15,109 bases of DNA from a bacterium (lineage in GTDB: Bacteria > Bacillota > Clostridia > Oscillospirales > Oscillospiraceae): the NCBI GenBank assembly GCA_004560375.1, contig SFVC01000041.1:1-15109 (forward strand), given 5' to 3'. A program made the position numbers and the translations under genes. Positions within the stretch are counted from its first letter, which is position 1, and each line of letters opens with the position of its first letter. Shown one piece after another: positions 5,616 to 13,080 of the stretch. The notes under the pieces were generated by a model. That model ran no database searches and was not told the origin of the DNA. It worked only from the letters and a program-made list of their open reading frames with translations.

Positions 5616-6000
5616 CAGCGTCCTATCCCTGCTGGGGCTGGCCCTGCGGGGGAGCAACCTGGCCGTGGGCGAGGAGCCGGTGGCGGAGGCCTGCAAGACG
5701 GGCCGGGCCAAGCTGGTGCTCACCGCCACCGACGCGGCCCCCAACAGCGCGGAGCGGGCCCGGCGCTGGGCCCAGGCCGGGGCCGTCCCGTGGATCCCGG
5801 CCCCCTGGACGAAGGAGGAGCTGGGCGGGGCCCTGGGGCGCTCCGTATGCGCCATGGCGGCCCTCACCGACCGGGGTCTGGCCGCCGCGCTGGCGGCCAA
5901 GCTGGCCCTGCGGGACGAAGCCCTGCGCCCCATAGCCTCCCGGCTGGAGGAAAAGAAGAAGCCGCGGGCTCAGAAAAAGCCCGCTGTCCGTGAGATTTAG
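5599..6000 (+). CDS. ylxQ: L7Ae/L30e-like RNA-binding protein YlxQ
   Basis: The product is a 133-aa protein of the L7Ae/L30e superfamily, whose members bind RNA kink-turns. The core LLGLALRGSNLAVGEEPV, GRAKLVLTATDAAPNS and ELGGALGRSVCAMAALTDRGL match the bacterial YlxQ pattern. Two points are unusual: the usual RAGK stretch reads RGSN here, and a Lys/Arg-rich tail (EEKKKPRAQKKPA) extends the C-terminus. Two GTG starts are possible, 5599 and 5608. Both overlap the end of rnpM and neither has a strong ribosome binding site, so expression is probably coupled. The TAG stop (5998-6000) overlaps the ribosome binding site of infB. The function in Firmicutes is not established. Confidence 0.85.
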   Translation: MTAVTDSVLSLLGLALRGSNLAVGEEPVAEACKTGRAKLVLTATDAAPNSAERARRWAQAGAVPWIPAPWTKEELGGALGRSVCAMAALTDRGLAAALAAKLALRDEALRPIASRLEEKKKPRAQKKPAVREI

Positions 6001-6004
6001 GAGG
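5999..6004 (+). promoter_or_regulatory. Ribosome binding site that decides the infB start
   Basis: AGGAGG overlaps the ylxQ stop codon and lies 8 nt before TTG 6013. It also overlaps GTG 6004, so that GTG cannot use it. This favours the TTG start MSLAKLNARDV. Confidence 0.7.
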
Positions 6005-6012
6005 TGGCCTGT

Positions 6013-8328
6013 TTGAGCCTTGCGAAACTGAACGCCCGGGATGTGGCCAAGGACTTTGGGATGCAAGCCAAAGCCATTACCGCCATTCTGACCGAGTACA
6101 CCAAAGAGACTGTGTCTCCCACCAAGATCCTGACGGATCGGGAGCTGTCCATCATCTTTGAGCACCTGACCCAGCACAACCAGGTGGACTCCATCGAGTC
6201 CATCTATGCCGACGTGTACCAGGAGCCCGCCAGGGAGGAGCCCAAGGGCGCCCCCCAGAAGGACGGCAAGGCCGCCCCGGCCCCCGCCCCGGCCCCCCAG
6301 AAGGAGCAGGCCAAGCCCGCCGCCCCCGCCAAGCCCGTGGGCCGCGCCCCGGAGAAGAAGGTGGTGGACACCCGGAAGGGCGGCGGCCCCAACCTGGAGA
6401 AGTACGATCAGCGCCTGGAGGATCTGGCCCCCGACAAGGCCAACCGGATGCAGACCGGCAAGCAGAAGTTCCAGAACCGGGGGGGCAAGAACCGGGGCCA
6501 GAGCTTTGGCAACAAGCGCAAGCAGGAGGAGCAGGATCGGATGCGCCGCCTCCAGCTGGAGATCGCCAAGAAGACCCCGCTGACGGTGAAGATCCCCGAC
6601 GAGATCGGCGTGGGCGAGCTGGCCTCCCGGATGAAAAAGACCGGGGCGGAGGTGGTCAAGTGCCTCATCCGCAACGGCGTGATGGCATCCCTGTCCGACA
6701 TCATCGACTACGACACCGCCGCCCTCGTCGCCATGGAGCTGGGCTGCAAGGTGGAGAAGGAAGTCATCGTCACCATTGAGGAGCGGCTCATCGACACCGC
6801 CGAGGACAAGGAGGAGGATCTCCAGTCCCGGGCCCCGGTGGTGGTGGTCATGGGCCACGTGGATCACGGCAAGACCTCCCTGCTGGATCACATCCGCAAC
6901 GCCAACGTGGTGTCCGGCGAGGCGGGCGGCATCACCCAGCACATCGGCGCCTACCAGGTGCTGGTGAACGGCAAGCCCATCACCTTCCTGGACACGCCGG
7001 GCCACGAGGCCTTCACCGCCATGCGGGCCCGGGGCGCCATGGTCACCGATATCGCCATTCTGGTGGTGGCGGCGGACGACGGCATCATGCCCCAGACCGT
7101 GGAGTCCATCAACCACGCCAAGGCCGCCGAGATCCCCATCATCGTGGCCATCAACAAGATGGATAAGCCGGAGGCCAACCCGGAGCGGATCAAGCAGCAG
7201 CTCACCGAGTACGAGCTGGTGCCCGAGGACTGGGGCGGCGAAACCATCATCTGCCCCATCTCCGCCAAGACGGGTATGGGCATCGACAACCTGCTGGAGA
7301 TGGTCACCCTCACCGCCGAGATGCGGGAGCTGAAGGCCAACCCCAACCGCACCGCCCACGGCGCGGTCATCGAGGCCCGGCTGGACAAGGGCCGGGGCCC
7401 GGTGGCCACCCTGCTGGTGCAGAACGGCACCCTGAAGCAGGGGGACGTGATCATCGCCGGCATGGCGGTGGGCCGCGTCCGGGCCATGACGGACTACAAG
7501 GGCAACAAGGTCACCGAGGCGGGGCCCTCCGTGCCGGTGGAGATCATCGGCATGGGCGAGGTGCCCGGGGCGGGGGACGACTTCCACGCCGTGGCCGACG
7601 AGCGCATGGCCCGGGAGCTGGTGGAGCAGCGCAAGGCGGAGATGAAGAACGCCACCACCGGCTCCGCCAAGCAGAAGGTGTCCCTGGAGGAGCTGTTCAG
7701 CCAGATCCAGGCGGGCGAGATGAAGGATCTGAACATCATCGTCAAGGCGGACGTCCAGGGCTCCGCCGAGGCCGTCAAGGCCAGCCTGGAGAAGATCTCC
7801 AACGAGGAGGTGCGCGTCCGGGTGATCCACTGCGCCGTGGGCGCCATCAACGAGTCCGACGTGATGCTGGCCACCACCTCCAACGCCATCATCGTGGGCT
7901 TTAACGTCCGCCCGGACAAGAACGCCGCCGACTCCGCCGCCCGGAACAAGGTGGATATGCGGATGTACCGGGTGATCTACGACTGCATCAACGAGATCGA
8001 GGCCGCCATGAAGGGAATGCTGGCCCCCAAGTTCCGGGAGGTGGCCCTGGGCGAGGCCGAGGTGCGCCAGGTGTACAAGATCACCGGCGTGGGCTTCGTG
8101 GCCGGGTGCTACGTCACCGAGGGCAAGGTGGCCCGGAACGCCCAGATCCGGCTGGTGCGGGACGGCATCGTCATCCACGAGGGCGTGATGAACTCCCTCC
8201 AGCGCTTCAAGGACAGCGTGAAGGAGGTGGCCCGGGGCTACGAGTGCGGCATCGGGATCGAGAAGTACAGCGACATTAAGGAAGGCGATATCATCGAGGC
8301 CTTCCAGATGGAGCAGATTGAGGTTTAA
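6013..8328 (+). CDS. infB: Translation initiation factor IF-2
   Basis: IF-2 is the GTPase that brings fMet-tRNA to the 30S subunit and promotes subunit joining. The 771-aa product has an N-terminal helical domain (about 1-65), an Ala/Pro/Lys-rich linker (about 70-190), a second IF2N domain (about 190-260), and the G domain. The G-domain motifs are GHVDHGKTS (G1, Lys287), GGITQH (G2), DTPGHEAF (G3), NKMD (G4) and SAK (G5). The beta-barrel domain II, the IF-2 linker domain and the fMet-tRNA-binding C-terminal domain (GVGFVAGCYVTEGKV, YECGIGIEKYSDIKEGDIIEA) follow. TTG at 6013 is the preferred start on ribosome binding site spacing; an alternative GTG at 6004 adds three residues. A terminator follows directly, separating infB from the downstream cassette and rbfA. 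Confidence 0.97.
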   Translation: MSLAKLNARDVAKDFGMQAKAITAILTEYTKETVSPTKILTDRELSIIFEHLTQHNQVDSIESIYADVYQEPAREEPKGAPQKDGKAAPAPAPAPQKEQAKPAAPAKPVGRAPEKKVVDTRKGGGPNLEKYDQRLEDLAPDKANRMQTGKQKFQNRGGKNRGQSFGNKRKQEEQDRMRRLQLEIAKKTPLTVKIPDEIGVGELASRMKKTGAEVVKCLIRNGVMASLSDIIDYDTAALVAMELGCKVEKEVIVTIEERLIDTAEDKEEDLQSRAPVVVVMGHVDHGKTSLLDHIRNANVVSGEAGGITQHIGAYQVLVNGKPITFLDTPGHEAFTAMRARGAMVTDIAILVVAADDGIMPQTVESINHAKAAEIPIIVAINKMDKPEANPERIKQQLTEYELVPEDWGGETIICPISAKTGMGIDNLLEMVTLTAEMRELKANPNRTAHGAVIEARLDKGRGPVATLLVQNGTLKQGDVIIAGMAVGRVRAMTDYKGNKVTEAGPSVPVEIIGMGEVPGAGDDFHAVADERMARELVEQRKAEMKNATTGSAKQKVSLEELFSQIQAGEMKDLNIIVKADVQGSAEAVKASLEKISNEEVRVRVIHCAVGAINESDVMLATTSNAIIVGFNVRPDKNAADSAARNKVDMRMYRVIYDCINEIEAAMKGMLAPKFREVALGEAEVRQVYKITGVGFVAGCYVTEGKVARNAQIRLVRDGIVIHEGVMNSLQRFKDSVKEVARGYECGIGIEKYSDIKEGDIIEAFQMEQIEV

Positions 8329-8336
8329 GCTATGCA

Positions 8337-8368
8337 GGGGCGGGCGGTTTCGCCCGCCCCGCATTTTT
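8337..8368 (+). terminator. Intrinsic terminator after infB
   Basis: A perfect 10-bp GC stem GGGGCGGGCG/CGCCCGCCCC with a GTTT loop (8337-8360) is followed by GCA and TTTTT (8364-8368). It lies 8 bases after the infB stop. It should end most rimP-infB transcripts before rbfA. Confidence 0.8.
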
Positions 8369-8386
8369 GATGTGGAGGGCAGCGCT

Positions 8387-8659
8387 ATGATGTATCCCTT
8401 TATGACCTTGGACGACAACACCGAGATTGTCCATTCTGAAATGAAAGATGACGGCCAGGTCAAGGTATATCTGGAACGGCCGGACGAAAAGGATTGCTTC
8501 CATCATGCCGTCTGCTGGCTTCCCGGCTACGTCTGGGAGGACATCTCCGGCTTTTCTGAGGAGGATGTGGCCCGCTTTCAGAAGGTCATCCAGTCCACGG
8601 CCCATTTGATCCTGCAATTCTCCCAGGAGGGGGGCTTTGACAGTGCCGCAAGTTTTTAA
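8387..8659 (+). CDS. Unrecognised 90-aa partner of the DUF4160 gene
   Basis: I do not recognise a named family. The 90-aa product reads as a beta strand region (EIVHSEMKDDGQVKVYLERP) followed by CFHHAVCWLPGYVWEDISGF and a helix (SEEDVARFQKVIQSTAHLIL), with no membrane segment. GGAGGG lies about 8 nt before the double ATG. The start at 8387 avoids an upstream extension that would run through the terminator. Base composition is visibly less GC-rich than infB and rbfA. It overlaps the DUF4160 gene, so the two are probably translated as a unit. DUF4160 genes often sit beside a small partner, commonly DUF2442, and have a toxin-antitoxin-like look. This partner does not look like DUF2442 to me. An antitoxin role is inference only. 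Confidence 0.75.
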   Translation: MMYPFMTLDDNTEIVHSEMKDDGQVKVYLERPDEKDCFHHAVCWLPGYVWEDISGFSEEDVARFQKVIQSTAHLILQFSQEGGFDSAASF

Positions 8660-8921
8660 GATCGGTTCTTACTGGGTCTATTTCTGGTCTAACGAAAACG
8701 ATCCCCTGGAGCCGGTGCACGTCCATGTCTGCCAGGGGGCTCCCACCGCCGGGGCCACAAAGGTTTGGATCACCCGGGCTGGGAAATGCTATTTGTGTCA
8801 CAACAATGGACAGATCCCGGAGCGGACGCTCCGGAACATCATCAAAATTCTTGAGGCCAGAAGCGAGGAAATCATTGAAAAGTGGATAGCCTATTTTGGT
8901 GAGATCAACTATTTCTGCTGA
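8643..8921 (+). CDS. DUF4160 family protein
   Basis: The 92-aa product fits DUF4160. It opens MPQVFKIGSYWVYFWSNE, continues with the family's His-rich PVHVHV core, then a KVWIT strand, and ends in a helical EARSEEIIEKWIAYFGE. Two starts are possible. GTG 8643 gives the usual MPxVxxIG family opening. TTG 8637 lies 6 nt after AGGAGG (8625-8630) and adds two residues. The gene overlaps its upstream neighbour by 17 or 23 bases. The molecular function of DUF4160 is not established; members are usually found in small mobile-looking gene pairs. The lower GC content and the position inside a conserved translation cluster suggest acquisition by transfer. Confidence 0.8.
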   Translation: MPQVFKIGSYWVYFWSNENDPLEPVHVHVCQGAPTAGATKVWITRAGKCYLCHNNGQIPERTLRNIIKILEARSEEIIEKWIAYFGEINYFC

Positions 8922-8952
8922 TGCTTTGATTACGATGCAAAGGAGAAACGCT

Positions 8953-9348
8953 ATGGCAGGCAACCGAATCGGCCGCGTCAACGAGGAGATCCAGCGGGAG
9001 CTGGCCGCCCTCATCCCCACGGTGAAGGATCCCCGGGTGGCGGAGGCGGGCATGGTGAGCGTCACCGCCGTGGACACCACCCCCGATCTGAAATACGCCA
9101 AAATCTACGTCAGCGCCCTGAACAAGGACAGCAGCGCCCAGCTTTTGAAGGGGCTGAAGTCCGCCTCGGGCTACCTGCGCCGGGAGCTGGGCCGGGCGCT
9201 CAACCTCCGCAACACCCCGGAGCTGTCCTTTGTCCGGGACGACTCCATCGACAAGGGGGCCCACATCCTGGATCTGCTGCGAAACCCGGACGTGGTGAAG
9301 CCCCCCAACCCCGCCAACGAGCACATCATTCTGGACGAGGAGGACTGA
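8953..9348 (+). CDS. rbfA: Ribosome-binding factor A
   Basis: RbfA binds the 30S subunit and helps mature the 5' region of 16S rRNA. The 131-aa protein has the KH-like fold with RIGRVNEEIQRELAALIPTVKDPRV at the N-terminus (residues 5-29), VSVTAVDTTPDLKYAKIYVS, and the helix SGYLRRELGRALNLRNTPELSF followed by DDSIDKGAHI. The ATG at 8953 is preferred to an upstream in-frame start because AAAGGAG lies 7 nt before it. In many Firmicutes rbfA follows infB directly. Here a terminator and two extra genes intervene, and I saw no convincing new promoter, so it may depend on read-through. Confidence 0.94.
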   Translation: MAGNRIGRVNEEIQRELAALIPTVKDPRVAEAGMVSVTAVDTTPDLKYAKIYVSALNKDSSAQLLKGLKSASGYLRRELGRALNLRNTPELSFVRDDSIDKGAHILDLLRNPDVVKPPNPANEHIILDEED

Positions 9349-9353
9349 CGGCC

Positions 9354-10313
9354 ATGGATTACCGGGAAGCGGCGGCGTTTCTGCGCGCCCATGACAACTA
9401 TCTGATCCTGACCCACAAGCGGCCCGACGGGGATACCATCGGCTGCGCCGCGGGGCTGTGCCGCGCCCTGCGGGGGTTGGGCAAAACGGCCTATATTCTG
9501 CCCAACGAGGACACCATTCCCCTGCTGGGGGGCTATCTGGAGGGGCTTACCGCGCCGGAGGGCTTCGCCCCGGACACGGTGGTGAGCACCGACGTGGCCA
9601 CGGAGAACCTGCTGCCGGACAGCGCCGCGCCTTACAAGGGCCGGATCGATCTGGCCATCGACCACCACCCCTCTCAGGAGTTTTTCGCCAAAGCGACCTG
9701 CCTGGAGGCGGACAAGGCCGCCTGCGGCGAGATCATCTGGAAGATCTGCGGCGAACTGGGGGTGATGGACGAGGAGATCGCCGTGCCGCTGTACGTGGCC
9801 ATCGCCACCGACTGCGGCTGCTTCGTCTACGCCAACACCACCCCCCACACCCACCGGGCGGCGGCGGCGCTGATGGAGCAGGGCATCCCCTTCCAGGCGC
9901 TGAACAAGCGGCATTTCCGCACCAAATCCATGCGCCGGATGAAATTGGAGGGGCTGATCCTCCAGAATATGCGGCTGTACCACGAGGGCACGGTGGCGGT
10001 GGCCCCCATCTCCCTGGCCATGATGGACGAGGCCGGGGCCACCTCGGAGGACACCGACGATCTGGCGTCCTTCCTGGGCCAGATCGAGGGCGTGCTCCAC
10101 ACCGCCACCATCCGGGAGCATGAGGGGGGCGAGTGCCGCGTCTCCCTGCGCACCAAGGCGGACGAGCTCAACGCCACCCGGGTGTGCGCCCGTCTGGGCG
10201 GGGGCGGCCACAAGGCCGCGTCCGGCTGCACGGTGAAGGGGACGGTGGACGAGGCGGAGCGGGCCATCCTGGCCGCCATCGACGCACAATTGAGCGAACC
10301 CAATCAGGACTGA
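9354..10313 (+). CDS. nrnA: DHH/DHHA1 phosphoesterase, NrnA-like (nanoRNase/pAp phosphatase)
   Basis: NrnA proteins degrade very short RNAs and dephosphorylate pAp in the cytoplasm using Mn2+. The 319-aa protein has the DHH domain with metal-ligand motifs HKRPDGDTIG (His21, Asp25, Asp27), STDVAT (Asp80), IDHHPS (Asp103, His104, His105) and ATDCG (Asp153). The C-terminal DHHA1 domain carries the substrate motif GGGGHKAASG. All expected metal ligands are visible. GAGGAGG lies upstream of the ATG at 9354, 5 bases after rbfA. The position between rbfA and truB is typical for Firmicutes. Some family members degrade cyclic dinucleotide products, so the exact substrate is not fixed by sequence. Confidence 0.9.
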   Translation: MDYREAAAFLRAHDNYLILTHKRPDGDTIGCAAGLCRALRGLGKTAYILPNEDTIPLLGGYLEGLTAPEGFAPDTVVSTDVATENLLPDSAAPYKGRIDLAIDHHPSQEFFAKATCLEADKAACGEIIWKICGELGVMDEEIAVPLYVAIATDCGCFVYANTTPHTHRAAAALMEQGIPFQALNKRHFRTKSMRRMKLEGLILQNMRLYHEGTVAVAPISLAMMDEAGATSEDTDDLASFLGQIEGVLHTATIREHEGGECRVSLRTKADELNATRVCARLGGGGHKAASGCTVKGTVDEAERAILAAIDAQLSEPNQD

Positions 10314-10325
10314 AAGGTCAAGGGC

Positions 10326-10357
10326 CTTCTTCTTTTTCTCGAGAGAAAAAGAAGAAG
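10326..10357. repeat. 32-base perfect pyrimidine/purine palindrome
   Basis: CTTCTTCTTTTTCTC (10326-10340) and GAGAAAAAGAAGAAG (10343-10357) are exact reverse complements separated by GA. One arm is all pyrimidine and the other all purine. It lies between nrnA and truB. No U-tract follows on either strand, so it is not a standard terminator. It could be an RNA processing site or a dispersed repeat. Confidence 0.7.
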
Positions 10358-10424
10358 CAAGAAAAAGAGCTTGAAGCTGGGCGTTGAATGGACAGGATCC
10401 CGGCCGGGAGGGGGGACGCTTGAT

Positions 10425-11312
10425 ATGCCAAGTGGAATTATTGTGATTGACAAGCCCGCCGGCTGGACCTCCATGGACGTGTGCGCCAAGCTGCGGGGGA
10501 TCTTCCACGAGAAGCGGGTGGGCCATGGGGGCACGCTGGATCCCATGGCCACCGGGGTGCTGCCGGTGTTCCTGGGCCGGGCCACCCGGGCGGTGGAGTT
10601 CGCCGCCGAATCCGATAAGGAGTACATCGCGGGGCTAAAACTGGGGGTTGTCACCAACACCCAGGATACCACCGGGGAGGTGCTGGAGGAGCGGCCCGTG
10701 GACGTGGCCCGGGATCAGCTCCTGGCCTCGCTGGCCCGGTTCACCGGGGACATCCAGCAGGTGCCCCCCATGTACTCCGCCATCAAGGTGGGGGGCAAAA
10801 AGCTGTACGAGCTGGCCCGGAAGGGCAGGGAGGTGGAGCGCAAGCCCCGCCCCGTCACCATCCACGCCCTGGAGGTGCTGGACGAGGCGCCGCCCCAGGG
10901 GGCGGACTGGCTCCTGCGGGTGGCGTGCTCCAAGGGTACCTACGTGCGTACCCTGTGCCACGACATCGGGCAGGATCTGGGCTGCGGGGGGTGCATGGCC
11001 TCCCTGCGGCGGGTCAAGGCGGCGGGCTTTACATTGGCGGATTCTGTCACATTGGAGACCGTCCAGGAGGCCGTTGACCGGGGGGAGGGGGACGACCTGC
11101 TGCTGCCGGTGGACGCCTATTTTGCCGGATTGCCCATGCTGGTGTTGAAAACGGCCGGGGCGGAGAAAAGGATCCGCAACGGCGGGTTGCTGAACGCCCG
11201 GGATCTCCCGGACGGGACATACCGGGTGTACGGCATGGACAAGACATTTTTGGCCCTTGGACAGGCGGCGGGCGGTACGCTCACTACGATCAAAAGTTTT
11301 TTCGAGGTGTAA
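10425..11312 (+). CDS. truB: tRNA pseudouridine(55) synthase TruB
   Basis: TruB converts U55 in the T-loop of tRNAs to pseudouridine. The 295-aa protein opens SGIIVIDKPAGWTS and carries the catalytic motif GHGGTLDPMATGVLPV with Asp39. Other family motifs are PPMYSAIKVGGKKLYELAR, CSKGTYVRTLCHDIGQ and the C-terminal PUA-like region from about residue 230. The ATG at 10425 is chosen because GGGAGGGGGG (10406-10415) lies about 9 nt upstream and the protein starts at the conserved domain. It follows nrnA after a 111-base gap containing the palindrome, and ends 6 bases before ribF. The rbfA-nrnA-truB-ribF order is common in Firmicutes. Confidence 0.95.
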   Translation: MPSGIIVIDKPAGWTSMDVCAKLRGIFHEKRVGHGGTLDPMATGVLPVFLGRATRAVEFAAESDKEYIAGLKLGVVTNTQDTTGEVLEERPVDVARDQLLASLARFTGDIQQVPPMYSAIKVGGKKLYELARKGREVERKPRPVTIHALEVLDEAPPQGADWLLRVACSKGTYVRTLCHDIGQDLGCGGCMASLRRVKAAGFTLADSVTLETVQEAVDRGEGDDLLLPVDAYFAGLPMLVLKTAGAEKRIRNGGLLNARDLPDGTYRVYGMDKTFLALGQAAGGTLTTIKSFFEV

Positions 11313-11318
11313 TCACCG

Positions 11319-12236
11319 ATGGATACTCAACGAAACGTAATCGCCCTGGGCTTCTTTGACGGGGTGCATTTGGGCCACGGGGCGCTGCTGCGCCGGGTGG
11401 GGTCGCGGGCGGCGGAGCTGGGCGCCCGCCCCTGCGCGTTCACCTTCGACCAGAGCCCCGCCGCCGCCCTCACCGGGCGGGAGGTGCCCCTGCTCACCGG
11501 GGTGGACGACCGGGCGTGGCTGATGGAGACGCTGTACGGCATCCGGGAGGTCATCGTGGCCCCCTTCGCCCTCATGCGGGCCATGGACTGGCGGGCCTTT
11601 GTGGGGGACTACCTCCGGCGGGAGCACGGGGCCGTCCACGTGGTGGCGGGCCACGACTTCCACTTCGGCCGGGGGGGCGAGGGCAGCCCCCGGCGGCTGA
11701 AAGAGGAGTGCGCCCGCTTAGGGATGGGGTGCGACATCATCCCCCGGGTGGAGCTGGACGGGGTGACGGTGTCCTCCACCCACATCCGGGGCCTGGTGGA
11801 GCGGGGGGAGCTGGAGGAGGCCAACCGCTTCCTGGGCCACCCCTTTGTGCTGTCCGGCACGGTGGTGCACGGCAGTGAGCTGGGCCGCACCCTGGGCACC
11901 CCCACCGCCAACCTGCCGGTACCCCCGGGGGCCATTGTCCCGGCCTTCGGGGTGTACGCGGGCCGGGTGTACCTGCCGGACGGGGGAGCGCGGCTGGCGG
12001 TGGCCAACGTGGGGGTGCGCCCCACGGTGAGCACCGGAGGGGCGGAGGTGACGGTGGAGCCCTGGATCCTGGATTTTGCGGGGGATCTGTACGGCCGGTT
12101 CCTCCGGCTGGAGCTCCACAAGCGGCTGCGGCCCGAGCGGAAGTTCTCCGGCGTGGACGAGCTGCGCGCCGCCATTTTGGAGAACGCCGGGCAGACCCGG
12201 GCCTATTTTGCCGCAAAGGAGCGCGCCTCATGTTAG
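11319..12236 (+). CDS. ribF: Bifunctional riboflavin kinase/FAD synthetase
   Basis: RibF phosphorylates riboflavin to FMN and then adenylylates it to FAD. The 305-aa protein has the N-terminal nucleotidyltransferase domain with ALGFFDGVHLGHGALL (HLGH at 17-20), a GHDFHFGRGG loop, and VSSTHIRGLVERG near residue 152. The C-terminal kinase domain (about 170-305) carries GRTLGTPTANL and the FLRLELHKRLRPERKFSG region. The length is typical. It starts 6 bases after truB. GAGGTG (11304-11309) just before the truB stop may serve as its ribosome binding site. No FMN riboswitch fits in the 6-base gap. It overlaps the following gene by 7 bases. Confidence 0.94.
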   Translation: MDTQRNVIALGFFDGVHLGHGALLRRVGSRAAELGARPCAFTFDQSPAAALTGREVPLLTGVDDRAWLMETLYGIREVIVAPFALMRAMDWRAFVGDYLRREHGAVHVVAGHDFHFGRGGEGSPRRLKEECARLGMGCDIIPRVELDGVTVSSTHIRGLVERGELEEANRFLGHPFVLSGTVVHGSELGRTLGTPTANLPVPPGAIVPAFGVYAGRVYLPDGGARLAVANVGVRPTVSTGGAEVTVEPWILDFAGDLYGRFLRLELHKRLRPERKFSGVDELRAAILENAGQTRAYFAAKERASC

Positions 12237-12937
12237 CCACCGTCATCAACGTCGTCTTGGTGCTGCTGGGCAGCGCCGCCGGCCTGCTGTTCAAGAACCT
12301 CATCAGCGACCGGCTCATGTCCATCCTGACCCAGGCCCTGGGTCTGTGCGTGCTGGGCGTGGGGATCAGCAGCGCCATCGGAACCCAAAATATGCTGTGC
12401 GTCATCGTGTGCATGGTGTTGGGCGCCATGCTGGGCAGCGCCGTGGACATCGAGCGCCGGCTGGAGCGGGCGGGGGATCTTCTCCGGGCCCGGATCCCCA
12501 AGGGGGAGGGAACCGGCCGCTTCACCGAGGGCTTTGTCAACGCCTCCCTGCTGTTCTGCGTGGGGGCCATGGCCATCACCGGCTCCATCGAGGCGGGGCT
12601 GAACCACAACTATGAGATCATCGTGTCCAAGGGCGTCATCGACGGGGTGACCTCCATCTCCTTTGCCGCCGCCATGGGGGTTGGGGTGGCCTTTTCCGTT
12701 CTGCCGCTGCTGATCTACCAGGGGGGCATCACCCTGCTGGCGGGGTGGGTGGGGCCCTACCTGCCCGACGCCGTCATCACCGAGATGACCGCCGTGGGCG
12801 GCGCGCTGATCATCGGCATCGCCGTCAATATGCTGGGGCTGGGCAAGGAGCGGATCAAAGTGGGCAATATGCTCCCGGCCATGTTCCTGCCCATCTCGTA
12901 CCTGCCGCTGGCGGACTGGCTGGCGGGACTGTTCTGA
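12230..12937 (+). CDS. DUF554 family membrane protein
   Basis: This 235-aa integral membrane protein matches the DUF554 (YdfK/YqgA-like) family, whose function is unknown. I see about six or seven hydrophobic segments: residues about 1-22, 33-50, 54-70, 100-118, 140-165, 168-185 and 192-212. The N-terminus MLATVINVVLVLLGSAAGLLF is typical, and NHNYEIIVSKGVIDGVTSISFA is a conserved-looking loop. AAAGGAG lies upstream of ATG 12230, which overlaps the ribF stop (ATGTTAG), suggesting translational coupling. A terminator follows. The link to riboflavin is only by position. Confidence 0.85.
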   Translation: MLATVINVVLVLLGSAAGLLFKNLISDRLMSILTQALGLCVLGVGISSAIGTQNMLCVIVCMVLGAMLGSAVDIERRLERAGDLLRARIPKGEGTGRFTEGFVNASLLFCVGAMAITGSIEAGLNHNYEIIVSKGVIDGVTSISFAAAMGVGVAFSVLPLLIYQGGITLLAGWVGPYLPDAVITEMTAVGGALIIGIAVNMLGLGKERIKVGNMLPAMFLPISYLPLADWLAGLF

Positions 12938-12941
12938 GGGG

Positions 12942-12980
12942 AAAACCGCCATCTCCCGATTTCGGAAGACGGCGGTTTTG
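12942..12980 (+). terminator. Intrinsic terminator after the DUF554 gene
   Basis: AAAACCGCC (12942-12950) pairs with GGCGGTTTT (12971-12979). Further pairing TCT/AGA and CCGA/TCGG extends the stem after a mismatch. The TTTT lies in the 3' arm and the A-rich 5' arm would allow action on both strands. Confidence 0.65.
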
Positions 12981-13045
12981 CGCGCCTCTCCCCCGGAAGA
13001 ACTGAATATTTTTGTGAAAACCATACAGAAGGATGCAAAAATTTC

Positions 13046-13074
13046 TTGCAATAACCGGGGAAAGGCGGTATACT
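13046..13074 (+). promoter_or_regulatory. Sigma-A-type promoter for the butyrate operon
   Basis: TTGCAA (13046-13051) and TATACT (13069-13074) are separated by 17 bp. Transcription should start near 13081, leaving an untranslated leader of about 200 nt before crt. Confidence 0.75.
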
Positions 13075-13080
13075 ATGGGA

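Noticed and set aside
4044..5933. 629-codon minus-strand frame opposite nusA-rnpM-ylxQ
   Set aside because: Antisense shadow with no recognisable domain. It also crosses the palindromic repeat and three real genes.
8318..8386. Upstream extension of the 90-aa cassette gene to an alternative start at 8318
   Set aside because: It would overlap the infB stop and translate the terminator hairpin. The ATG at 8387 has a proper ribosome binding site.
5623..8463. Very long open frame (946 codons) on the minus strand opposite infB and ylxQ
   Set aside because: It is a shadow of GC-rich coding sequence. Its composition is rich in His, Gly, Leu and Val repeats with no domain, and the + strand carries unmistakable IF-2 motifs.
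10326..10357. Palindrome read as an intrinsic terminator of nrnA
   Set aside because: No U-tract follows on either strand, and the stem is A/U-rich with uridines inside the arm.
11304..11325. FMN riboswitch ahead of ribF
   Set aside because: Only 6 bases separate truB and ribF, so there is no space for one.
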